From: Carposina sasakii
Taxonomy: Eukaryota > Arthropoda > Insecta > Lepidoptera > Carposinidae
Direction: 5' to 3'
Length of the DNA stretch: 64,000 nt
NCBI GenBank assembly: GCA_014607495.2
Contig: CP053161.1
Coordinates: 620,001 to 684,000, forward strand
Within the stretch, counting starts at the first letter, position 1. Every line of letters starts with the position of its first letter. The translations under genes and the position numbers were made by a program. Below, in pieces: positions 52,481 through 62,600 of this stretch. The notes below the pieces were generated by a model. The model was not told the DNA's origin, searched no databases, and worked only from the letters and a program-made list of their open reading frames with translations.

Positions 52481-53099
52481 ACCTACTTACTTACTCGATT
52501 GTTTCGTAGCTTAGGTAGCTCGAAAGAACCTAAATTAAGGAAGTTTCCCGCGTATCGCGTAGGTAGTCAATAGTACCTACTACTATTATTAATAATTTAC
52601 ACTGTAGGTACTGTAGTTTCAAGTTAGTGTGCCTACCTAGTTAGGTTATTCCTGTATGTTATGAGGATTAGTAAGAAATAGACACTGGAAACTGGAGAAG
52701 TTTCGATCGATAGCCGGCAAGAGCTCGACCGGGCAATCAGCTGATCGCTAGCGAACCACGTTCCTGTCATACCTAGTAGGTATTGTGCACCATCTCTCAT
52801 TTGTGTGTCCTCGAACTTTTCCACTAAGAATACGATCGTAAATGTAGGTAGGTACCTACTTCATTAATAATAAGAACTAACTTTTTTGTGTTAATAACAA
52901 AGTAGTAGTTTTGTCTTAGCTGGATTTTTCGTGTTGGTTGTTGCTGCGAGTGTAGCCTAGTGTAGGTTTGAATATGCTTCGCGCGAGAAGCTAGAGAGCC
53001 GAGATACCGATTCTAGTACTCGTAGCATTACCCACCGCGCGCTGTAACTTTTGCCTTGGATTTTTGATAGGAAATGTTTGGAATTTAACTAACGTTTCT
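52481..53099. other. unassigned sequence
   Basis: Nothing recognised apart from TACCTAC words. Confidence 0.4.
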
Positions 53100-53295
53100 T
53101 CGGGAAAGATGTTTGTTAGTCATGCCTACATGCATTTCTGCCAAAAAATGCAACTTGATAAGTCGACTTTAGACCTCAATATCTTGGAAACCAGACACTT
53201 CCCAGGTATGCTTCCATGGAGAAAAATGTTCGTGATGATGAGGAGAATGCGTGGTATTCAAAAACGTTGACGACCAAAAAATACCCTGTATATGA
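53100..53295 (+). mobile_element. dispersed repeat (family of 49310)
   Basis: ATATCTTGGAAACCAGACAC, CAGGTATGCTTCCATGGAGA and AACGTTGACGACCAAAAAAT. Same order as 49310-49475. Confidence 0.7.
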
Positions 53296-53569
53296 AATTG
53301 CAAATATCTCCAGTTATCTACGAGGTATGGTGCTGATGTTTTTTCTGTAGATAGACATAATAGTGAGTAATTATTATTATAAAAAATTATTAGTATATTA
53401 ACTAAAATTAGATTTTTTTAATTTCTTCAAATCACTTGCATATAAAATTAGATTTTTTTAAATTTCTTTAAATCACGTCCATTTACTTTATGTTAATGGT
53501 TCCGGCTGAACGAGATGCACACGCGGTGTGATTTCGGGGTTCCTCGTCTACTATCGTGAACAACATTGT

Positions 53570-53935
53570 TTATTAATTAATTTATTAATAATTTTATAAT
53601 ACATAATATCTTGAGTAAGATAAATTTATAAAAACACTTCTCCATTAATATAATCCGTTAGGATATGGTTGATCGTTTCATCTTTTAAACATTGTGCTGA
53701 GGGATTCAGCTTTGTTTGCCGAGACTTGTATAGTGTATAGCTATCGGGATGAAAAATAATGTTGCCAATATGTAATTTAGAAAAGAGATGGTAAAATTCG
53801 TCATCCGAGTAATTGACCCGGTAGCTCAGTGGTTAGAGCACTAGAACGGTATGCAGAGGTCGTGGGTTCGATTCCCACTCGAGTGAAGAATTTTTTCCAT
53901 TTCTTTATTAATAATTTTATAACATTGTGGTTATT
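53570..53935 (+). mobile_element. tRNA-derived SINE
   Basis: From 53815 a tRNA-like head: D-arm GCTCAGTGGTTAGAGC (box A) and T-arm GTGGGTTCGATTCCCAC (box B), then GAAGAATTTTTTCCATTTCT and TTATTAATAATTTTATAA. The acceptor stem pairs imperfectly (about 5 of 7), so a functional tRNA is unlikely. A second tail-like segment TTTATTAATAATTTTATAAT is at about 53587, hinting at an older copy just upstream. Confidence 0.75.
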
Positions 53936-54016
53936 AATGCGTTCGCAGCAAATTCTTTATATTTTGATCGCATTCAAATAGTTATTTTTATTAAAAAAAA
54001 ATATTGCTGTCTGTAT

Positions 54017-54145
54017 CCCCAAAAATCCCCAAATCCACCCCAACCCAATTTTTTCCCCCCCAAGTGTCCCCCCAAAAATATTTTTCCTCCAATTGACCCC
54101 CCACAACTTAAAAAAACCCCCATATTTGGGGTAATCCCTCCAATC
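54017..54145 (-). repeat. G-run cluster on the minus strand
   Basis: The plus strand has nine or more runs of four or more C within 130 bp (CCCCAAAAATCCCC, TTTTCCCCCCCAAG, CCCCCCAAAAATA, GACCCCCCAC). The minus strand could form G-quadruplexes. Confidence 0.7.
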
Positions 54146-54177
54146 TGGCAACAGTGAATAAATAATACAGTCAACGG

Positions 54178-55022
54178 GAATTCGGCGGGAAAAGCTGGAA
54201 GGGAGCGGGTATATTTTTCTTGTGAAAATCTAAATTTATTTGTAAATGTCTTGCATGTGTCCGTAAAGTGACGTTTTCTGGTAGATAAGTTATATTTTGT
54301 TTATTTGTTATGTCAGTCTATAGCGTGTGCAATGTGCATGGTTTTATACGCAGGTAAGCTGAGTAAAACTTTAGCCGGAATACGATCTCTTCGTGGGCCC
54401 ATGTAAGTTGTTTCTGCAATTATTTTTATTTTGACTAACTTTACACTTGTTCTTGAGGATTTTCCCGACGTTTCCATTCATCATCCATCATTATCATCCA
54501 TCACAAGTTCAGAAATCATTTAATAAAGACAATGGCTGTATGGGCTTAGTTCCCCTTGCCTTTCCTGCGGGATAAACTAAACAAAAAAAAAATGTTTTCG
54601 TCGTGCGTGTTTTTGTGGATTCGGCGGGAAAAGCTGGAAGGGAGCAGGTGTAATTTTCTTGTGAAAATGAAAAATTAATTGTAAATGGCTTGTATGTGTC
54701 CGTAAGGTGATGTTTTCTGGTAGATAAGTTATATTTTGATTACTTGTGGTGTGAATCTAGTGCGTGTACATGGTTTTATACGCAGGTAAGCCGAGTAAAA
54801 CTTTAGCCGGATTACGATCTCTTCATGGGTGCATGTAAGTTGTTTCTGCAATAATTTTTCATTTTGACTAACTTTACACTTGTTCTTGAGGATTTTTCCG
54901 ACGTTTCCATTCATCATCATTGTCATTCATCATAAATTCAGAATACATTTTACTAAACAATGATTAGGCTGTATGGGCTTAGTTCCCCTTGCCTTTCCTT
55001 CGGGATAAACTAAAAAAAAAAA
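54178..55022 (+). repeat. two tandem full-length copies of the GGGATAAACTAAAC SINE-like element
   Basis: Each about 400-bp unit runs from GGCGGGAAAAGCTGGAAGGG through TTTTATACGCAGGTAAGC, ATCTCTTC.TGGG, TTTTCCCGACGTTTCCATTC to CCCTTGCCTTTCC and GGGATAAACTAAAC, ending in an A-run. Units: about 54178-54590 and 54618-55022. Related arrays or fragments: 44546-45375 (minus), 41600-41762, 60980-61055. Confidence 0.85.
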
Positions 55023-57164
55023 AAAAAGTGTTTTTGTGGTTTTTGCGAAAAACTTATTACTACAACCTGTCAAAGTAATCAAACGATGATGGAACGTCAT
55101 TTTATTTTTTAAATGAATGTAAGGGAAAAGACAGCAGCCAATTCATACAGCCAAGAACTGGCATGTCACTTTTTATTCGTTTTGTGAACGACAATCAAAT
55201 TGGTACATGGGGATGGAAATTGGTATTGATATTTTCACAAATTGAAAATCTTCTAACTAGTACCAGTTGTACCGGCATGCGGCATGTTACTTTTAAGGAA
55301 GCACGAGTCACGACGCACAATAGGAAATGTAGGTACTTAATAAGAAAGATTCTTCATCAAAAGGTTTCTTCGAATGTCGGCGCTAGTGCTCAGTTATATA
55401 ATAAATAATCTATGTAACTGTATACAAAAATATTTCGTTCCGAAATCGTCCACGAGCCCTAGTCTATGATTATACTCTAGAGAGGGTAATCACTGTAATC
55501 TGATGTACTTTGTGTTCAATTAATGAATGACATGAAAGTCCATTCATCAGAGTATCCTGTGTTTAGTCAACGTTCAATTGTACACTTTGTTATTACTTTG
55601 TGCTCCGGTTTGTACCATACAAAAAGTAAAAGTATACTTAGCTTTGTGCGTGTTTGTCACTATTTCTACAACATTTACTATAATTTTTTTTACATTTAAC
55701 GTCCACGTTGCTTTGTTTACTCTTCCTTGTCTGCTATTGTTTTAGGTTAGGAGAAAGATTCGTCAAGAAAATCTAACAATAATATAAGCTGAGTTAGGAT
55801 TATTTGTTTACTTAGCTGTTAAGTTATAATAAGCAAGGATTTATTTAAAGAGGTAATTGACTTAATAACAAGAGCCAGTGACTAAAACGTCCATGCAACT
55901 AATTATCAATTTCGTAACTTGTGTCGTGCGTCTATTCCTCGGTCGCCACCACTGACGCAGCAACATTATGTATCTAGGATCAATGATTTGAATCCTGTGC
56001 CGACTCGGGTCTTACTAGAATACATCAGCTACATGAGATCCTACCGCGCTTGAGGCGATAAGCTATCAACATGACTGATCTTTTGCATCTAATAAAGTCA
56101 TGCACATAGTAACTAGCACCATTCTTAGAATTACCTTTGAATGGTGCTCTTAAAGTGCTCTCACCATTCAAAGGAACTATTAGGTGAATATACTACTAGT
56201 AGGTATTTGTCCTGTTTTCTTTACTTACTTGAAAAGTTTTAACATAAGAAAAGGTAGGTAGCTATTACCAATTATTAAGAACCAACATTAGAAAAATGAC
56301 AAAAGTAGAAGATGTAACAATCAGGATATAAAGGCAAAGAAAGTGTTGGTCTGACAAAATCAGGTTGTCAAGACAGAAGCGGAAGGAGTTGGAGGAGATC
56401 TTTGTGACCTATGAAAATTAATAATATGAAACTAACCCATATCATTTACCTATGTAAGTATCATTATATTAGGATTGGCATGTAGTGTGGTCGCACAGAT
56501 ATTGTACTTCCAAATATTCACATTTTGTGTCAAAGTAAATGTTCATGTCTTCATTAAACATTTACATGCTTATATTTGGATGTAATTAGTCCTCTAAATA
56601 CTTACTTACATTATTTTATTTAAACTGAGTGTTTGACAATAAAATTGAACAGCAGTTTTTCATCCAAAGCCAAGCAGTAAAAAATGTGCCAATCTAGTAG
56701 GTACCTGTACCTACTTACATGTGTATTTGTTATTATGATTACCTACCTACCTACTTATCTCACCTTAAAAATAGCAGTTCCTTCATCATGAGTTTGATTT
56801 TATAACGTGTGGTAAGTGTCCTATGGAATTTTACCAGCTTCAATATGGTAGGTTACTGCATATATGATGTACCCAAGTATTTGGATTCATACACCAACCA
56901 AAGTTCTTTATACACTCTGACTGAACATTATAAAGATCAATTATTATTCTTAATGTAGGTATGCTCTAGGTAAATTTTAAAAAATCTGTTTCTTTCTTCC
57001 TACCTGCCTCCCAGTACAGGGCGTAAGGAAGTAGCAGCTAGCCAGGTAAATATTATGATGTAAGTACCTAGTAGGTACCTATTCCGGAAATGCATTTCAA
57101 TCTGATTAGGTACCTAAATACATATAGTACCTAGGCAATTATCTCATACAATCCATTTGTGTGC
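55023..57164. other. unassigned sequence
   Basis: About 2.1 kb with no recognised gene or repeat boundary. A short open frame at 55163-55408 has no motif. Confidence 0.4.
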
Positions 57165-57380
57165 CTGTGTACAAAGGCCGCCCAGACTTAATTTTCTAAG
57201 ATAGTAAGTATTGAAAAATTCCAAAACAACTTAAGAATGTTCATATATGTACCTACCTAATCTTGAAAAATAAACATGTGATCATGGAGGTACATGGTGA
57301 TTTCTAGTCTGTATAGTGAAACATGTAGGTAGGTACCAGGGGCGGCTCCTGATATTTTTAGACGGGGGTTCACATTTTTT
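57165..57380. mobile_element. MITE fragment and hAT terminus
   Basis: 57210-57290 (CAACTTAAGAATGTTCAT, CTTGAAAAATAAACATGTGA) matches the interior of 23339-23594. CAGGGGCGGCTCCTG at about 57338 is an hAT-like 5' terminus without a partner. Confidence 0.5.
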
Positions 57381-58371
57381 TTAAATATGAGCGTTATAGA
57401 CTAAGGTCGACTTTACTTTGTATTAATATATATTATCTAGTCAAGATTGAATATCCTTGGTGGGCTAAGTACTAAACTACCTATCTATTCTATTTCAAAG
57501 GGGCAAAGCTAATAAGTTGGGTCAGGATTTAGAATAAAACAAGTAAATCAGTAACATATATCTCATTATATATTACTGAAAATATACACAGTTCGATTAC
57601 ACCTTTGTGAGAAGAACTGAGAAGAAACTCACAAGGGAAATTGGTAATTATTCAGGTATACAATTAAGCAATTACACATTAATAAAAGGAGCATTATGCT
57701 ATGAGAGGGTATACTCAACATACATAAACCTTATAAGAGATAGCTACAGAAATAGCTAGACACACATCATAATAGCAAAGATATTTGGAACACACTACAT
57801 TGCAATTATTATACTAACAATTAGACATACAATGTTTATAATTTTAACAGTAATAAAGTACTACTTAGCTTTAGTCCTCGCTATATGGCGGTCCCCCAGA
57901 GAATGTGTCCTTAGACTCAGAATATTCCCTTGCTATATTTCAGGTGACCAATAGCACCTTTCCCAGTACCCAGTCCCAAACAATACCAATACTTTTATGG
58001 TTTTACATCACTTATTTACTAATTAGAAATAGGTACAGTTATTAATTATTACGTTACTTTATAATAGTAATTTCTTAATACAATATAACAGAGCAAGACA
58101 ATAATTTAAGATATTAAGTTACTAAACTTTAAATGTCTGTAGTACTTCCTACTACGTACAATAACAAAGTAAATACTTTTAAATTGAATCTACAGCATAA
58201 ATACTTATTTTATAATACAATTTAAATTAAATATATTAATACATTTTAACAATAATCTATTAAGCGCATGCACAAAATTACAGTTTGGAAACGCAGCGCG
58301 CGTTCACTCCCTTAACGAATGGAAAGGTGCAAGTGCAACCTCACTGTTATTAAAGTTCAGATGACATATAA
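57381..58371. other. unassigned AT-rich sequence
   Basis: Nothing recognised. Confidence 0.4.
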
Positions 58372-58530
58372 GAAAGAAAGAAATTATTTATTCAGCATTC
58401 AAAAATGTTTCACAATACAGTCAAACAGAAAAACTTAATTGTGCTGAAATGGACCCAGCTCAGCATACAGCTGCAGACCAAAACAGATGGCCTGCAGCGC
58501 TGGTTTTCAGCTGGACATATGGCGTTCTAA
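58372..58530 (-). mobile_element. LINE 3' tail fragment
   Basis: The minus strand ends GCTGAATAAATAATTTCTTT, CTTTCTT, typical of a LINE 3' end. No coding part. Confidence 0.4.
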
Positions 58531-58959
58531 CTCGGGCTAAGCGACATCTAGTGGCCGCATATGCTCAACACTATGAATTAATGTGAACGGCGCTCCAGAT
58601 AAGGCAAATTTTTCATACGAAATCTTCTGATTCACGCGCCGGCCTATGTCGGTATGTCTCTTTTGCACTCATTGAATACAGACCTACTAGGAATCGTACC
58701 AAATTTCGTGTCATTGGAGCGCGATCGCTAGCGCTCCACTCGATACATAAGATTCATGAAGAAGCTTCTCCATGGATAAGATTACAACTTACTTGAGACG
58801 AAAGCCTAGACACTATTTTATAAACATAGTAGAATTGAAAGATAATTATAAATATAGAGAAATATAGATTGCCTATGTAATCTTCGTGGGTGGGAGTGCA
58901 CTGCACCAGCCCTCCTTAGGACGAGTATCCCTTATAGGTTGTTCTCTTACTGTTTATTT
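58531..58959. other. unassigned sequence
   Basis: Nothing recognised. Confidence 0.4.
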
Positions 58960-59840
58960 TTTATTTTTTTTTTTATTTATTTATTCACCCATATAAAACA
59001 TTATCATTACAGCTGATCAAGCCAATGCGATAACGTGAAAACCATAAACATCTTAAATTAACTTATAGCAACAATACAAAATTAATAATATAAATAAAAT
59101 TACTCATAACTTAAAATAAATAAAGCCGTTTCTGTAAATTCACTCAGAGAGCATATAAATATATCTATTCGGTCGTTAACTTTGTTAAGGAGTTGAAGTG
59201 CCCGTGTCAAAGGAGCCTTCCGGTACAAGTTAGTCCTACCATCAGGTATGGAAAACAAACGACTTTTACGGTCTCTTAATAAGCGCCTGGGCACCCTAAT
59301 CTTGCATTCGGCCAAAAGAGTCGCATTTTCCTCCTTGCCACGCCATACTTTTAACAAATACCGCATCAGAGCAAGTTCCCTTCTGACTTCCAATTTATTA
59401 TATCCCACCATACCCAAGACGAATAATGACGGATACATCAGGGGGTACTTGGGATATACTCCATAAAGCTTCATGTAGAGATATCTGGTAAACTTGTTCT
59501 GAATTTTCTCTAACATGAGGTTATATTTAACTTCATGAGGTGACCAAACCATCGAATTGTGTTCCAGCCTGCTTCGAACTAAGGCGCTATACAAGCTTTT
59601 AATTGCTGGAACACTTGTGAAGTCATTAGCAGTCCTGAGAACAAACCCCAATACCTTAAAGGCCCTCCTGCAAACGTCAACAATGTGTTCACGAAACATC
59701 AGGTCCGCCGACAACTGCACTGTTGTTAGAAGTGGCAAATAAATCATTTGGTTTGATATTGTATAGGTAAAGCGATTCGGGTAAGTATATGCCGAAGTCT
59801 GTCTGATATAGGAACAGAAAGTCAAATAGGGGATAATCAT
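58960..59840 (-). mobile_element. LINE 3' end with C-terminus of reverse transcriptase ORF
   Basis: Minus strand open from about 59840 to the stop at 59100. It shows SADLMFREHI, RRAFKVLGFVLRT, SLYSALVRSRLEHNSMVWSP and LEKIQNKFTRYLYMK, the region just after the RT core in Jockey-like LINEs. The 3' UTR ends ATATGGGTGAATAAATAAAT and poly(A)-like sequence. 5'-truncated before the catalytic motif, otherwise unbroken, so fairly young. Confidence 0.85.
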
Positions 59841-60174
59841 AAAGGTATACTACCTGGTAGGTGGGTATAGTTCACTTTTGAACGTTGTTGATTTCTAAGT
59901 AAAATATTAAAGTACATATTTAAATTTCCTCGATACCTATGTAGGTAGGTACTTACTTGTCTTAGATTAATGATTGGTCTTCGCTCCGCTCTGACAGCGA
60001 ATCATTATTTTAAATTACCTACTTGTTTTATTTTACATCAAATACCTACTGTTTCCACTTTCATGATTAACCCAATTTACTTCTTTGTTTCAGACAATCT
60101 TTGTCATATCCGTAGAAAGGGTCAAAGTCCGAACTACTGTATGCATGCATACCTACTCATATAATTATATAAAT
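59841..60174. other. unassigned sequence
   Basis: Contains a possible acceptor TTTGTTTCAG at about 60095; nothing else. Confidence 0.4.
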
Positions 60175-60347
60175 CAGGGGTTCCCAAACTTATTTTGTCT
60201 ACTGCCCACTTTGAGAATAAATTATTTTTAGCTATAACTCCCCAAGCCTCTACACAACGCCCCAATTTTTTATCTGGGTCTCTTACCACCCCCCTTAAGG
60301 CCTGCAGCGCCCATAAGGGGGTGTTATCGCCACTTTGGGAAAGGCTG
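60175..60347. mobile_element. non-autonomous hAT element (diverged)
   Basis: CAGGGGTTCCCAAACT begins it and CTTTGGGAAAGGCTG ends it. No matching 8-bp duplication was found. Confidence 0.65.
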
Positions 60348-60368
60348 ACTAAACAAATGCTTTACCTA

Positions 60369-60929
60369 CAGTGGCGTAGCAAGGTAACTAGGGGCCCTGG
60401 GGCAAATAAAAAAATGGGGGCCCCATTGCTATCTCAACTATTGATTTTGAGCAATTTTTTCTTACTATCTTCTCTTTATTGCACGTGACTAGACATTACT
60501 AAGAATTTTGAAATTTATGAGTCCCGTGATTGAAAGACTGCATAGATAGATAATACATGCCCGAGCGTAGTGAGTGCGATTTTTTTTCTCGTATTCACCA
60601 TGTAACTTGTTTATTACTTCTTGAAAATTCAAGCTCTACCGAGGATTTCTGACCATTGCTAAATAAAACATGAGATAGGTTACAATCGGATAGACATTAC
60701 CAAGAACTTTTAGAGTTTACGAGCCCCATAATTGAAAACTGAAAGAAGCATAATAGATGAGCGAGCGCGAAATTTTTTCTCGTACTTACCACATAATTCA
60801 AGTAAAATGTATATTACTTTTTGAAAATTCAAGCTCTACCCAGGAATTCACGGTAAGGATTCGAGGGCCCCCTGAGCTTGAGGGCCCCGGTGCACTGCCC
60901 CGCCTAGCCCCTAGGTAGCTACGCCACTG
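60369..60929. mobile_element. non-autonomous hAT element, 561 bp
   Basis: CAGTGGCGTAGC...GCTACGCCACTG inverted termini with TTTACCTA duplicated on both sides (60361-60368, 60930-60937). The interior holds two diverged ~165-bp copies (AATTCAAGCTCTACCGAGGA / AATTCAAGCTCTACCCAGGA). Confidence 0.93.
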
Positions 60930-60979
60930 TTTACCTATAATAAACATAAACAAGATGTTTAACATAAACTTGCAATCAT

Positions 60980-61055
60980 TGACTAAAGACAATGGCTGTA
61001 TGGGCTTAGTTCCCCTTGCCTTTCCTTCGGGATAAACCAAACAAAAATAAATAAA
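60980..61055 (+). mobile_element. SINE-like 3' end (GGGATAAACCAAAC)
   Basis: GACAATGGCTGTATGGGCTT, AGTTCCCCTTGCCTTTCCTT and CGGGATAAACCAAACAAAAA equal the end of the units at 54178-55022. Confidence 0.8.
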
Positions 61056-61363
61056 AAATAAACTTGCCATTCGATTTTTAGCATGATTTTATATAATATG
61101 CATATCCAACTAACAATAGTTTGTTGTATAGAAGACCATAGAACGCTTCGGGCTCACCAATCGGCGGTTCTATAATTAGCCAAAGAAGGTAATACGTCCA
61201 TAGAAAGTGGCGCATTTATTTATCCAGTTTGCTCTAAATAGAGTTCTATGGTTGCATACTGGATTATCATATTTGTAATACTGGTCACTTAACTCCTATC
61301 TATAACCGAAAAAGTACGAAGGAAGTAAAAAGAAAGACAGAATGAGTGAGATGAGGAGGGAAG

Positions 61364-61845
61364 TAGTGTTGTTGCGATAGCGATACACTACACTATCGAT
61401 AGTATCGTGATACTATCATGGCCTTGAAAAGTCTCAGTTATACTATCGATAGTCCTATCGATGGTATCGATTGATAAAAATATGTAATATTATTCTTTAA
61501 GATCAATAGTATGGATAATATCAATAGTATCAGCATAAACAATATCGATTGTTGCGATACTATTGATAGTATCAGCACAAAACTATCGTCGATATCATAG
61601 GTAATTCGATAGTATCGACATTTTTTACGTAATACCATCGATTTTATCGATACTATTGAAGTTCCTACATACATATACTATAGTATCGATAGATTCATAG
61701 TATCGACAAAATTCAATAATATCGCTTGATTTCTACTATCGATAGTATTGTAGCAGGCCGATATTTTCAATAAAATATTCGTGCTATTGTCCGTTTTTCA
61801 AGGTCAACTATCGATAGCGAAATTATCGCTATTGCAACAACACTA
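61364..61845. mobile_element. hAT-like element packed with TATCGATA palindromes
   Basis: TAGTGTTGTTGCGATAGCGA at the left is mirrored by CGCTATTGCAACAACACTA at the right. The flanks GAGGGAAG (61356-61363) and GAGGAAAG (61846-61853) agree in 7 of 8 bases. The interior is a run of ATCGATAGTATCG-like words. Confidence 0.8.
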
Positions 61846-61925
61846 GAGGAAAGGCAGCGGGCGTAGGAGGGGGCAGGGGCGGTGCCGCCCCGGCGCCCCG
61901 CCGCGCCTTGATGCGCTTGAAGTAG
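61846..61925. other. isolated GC-rich segment
   Basis: GGCAGGGGCGGTGCCGCCCC and neighbours, far above local GC. On the minus strand it is open and reads FHLYFKRIKARRGAG after an acceptor-like TTAATTAG. It could be an exon or repeat; no family recognised. Confidence 0.3.
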
Positions 61926-62084
61926 AGGTGGAAACCTAATTAAAATAACGCTAAACGCGATTCATTCCTGAATTTGTCTATCAACAAAAAATATCGTTTT
62001 TCCTTGTTGCCGTGTTAATAGTTATTTTTCTAAACACTCCCTAAGCGAGACTAGATTCAACGCGGCCACGTTTATTCAAGACTA

Positions 62085-62300
62085 GAGGACGCCCGCGACT
62101 CCGTCCGCGTGGATTGCCGCAAAAACAAAATGTCAAAATTATCTGGGATAAAAAGTAGCCTATATGTTAAGTGGGACCTGTCACAATATATTTCCGAAAA
62201 CTGCATCGAAATCGGTTCAGCCGTTTCTGAGATTAGCGTGCAGAAACATCGATCCGTTACAATTTTATTATATGTACCTATAGAATAGATAGAAGATATA
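62085..62300 (-). mobile_element. Helitron-like element, diverged
   Basis: ACTAGAGGACGCCCGCGACT, then AAGTGGGACCTGTCACAATA, and GTTACAATTTTATTATATGT at the far side, matching 48948-49273. Confidence 0.65.
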
Positions 62301-62510
62301 GATAGCTTCAAAAATAATAAGTTTGTGCCACCATGCGCCATCACGATTTTACAACTTATGTTATTATTGAAAATCCCAATCACTATCATCATCACATCAC
62401 TACATTAATATTATTATAAAACAAATTGCTTCCCGCCGTCTCTGTCCTTATGTATGCTTACATAGACAGAGTGATTCAAGAGGAAGGTTTATTTATATGT
62501 ATGTATAACT

Positions 62511-62600
62511 AGGGACCCGCCGCGGCTTCGCACGGGTGGCTGCAATGCCCCCCCCCCCCACGCGGAAGAAATCGTGGGCCGCCGTTAGTAATAACTAGGT
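62511..62600 (-). mobile_element. Helitron-like 3' end
   Basis: ACTAGGGACCCGCCGCGGCT, TCGCACGGGTGGCTGCAATG matches the 3' part of 243-465. Confidence 0.6.

Noticed and set aside
53815..53887. Functional tRNA gene
   Set aside because: Boxes A and B and the D and T arms are good, but the acceptor stem pairs poorly and the tail recurs as a truncated, duplicated insertion at 22308. It is a SINE.
53927..54157. Pro-rich 76-codon open frame
   Set aside because: Produced by C-runs (low complexity), open on both strands.
60095..60164. Second exon for the signal-peptide exon at 51423
   Set aside because: The phase fits, but it adds only 23 residues with two Cys and no known family. The acceptor may be chance.
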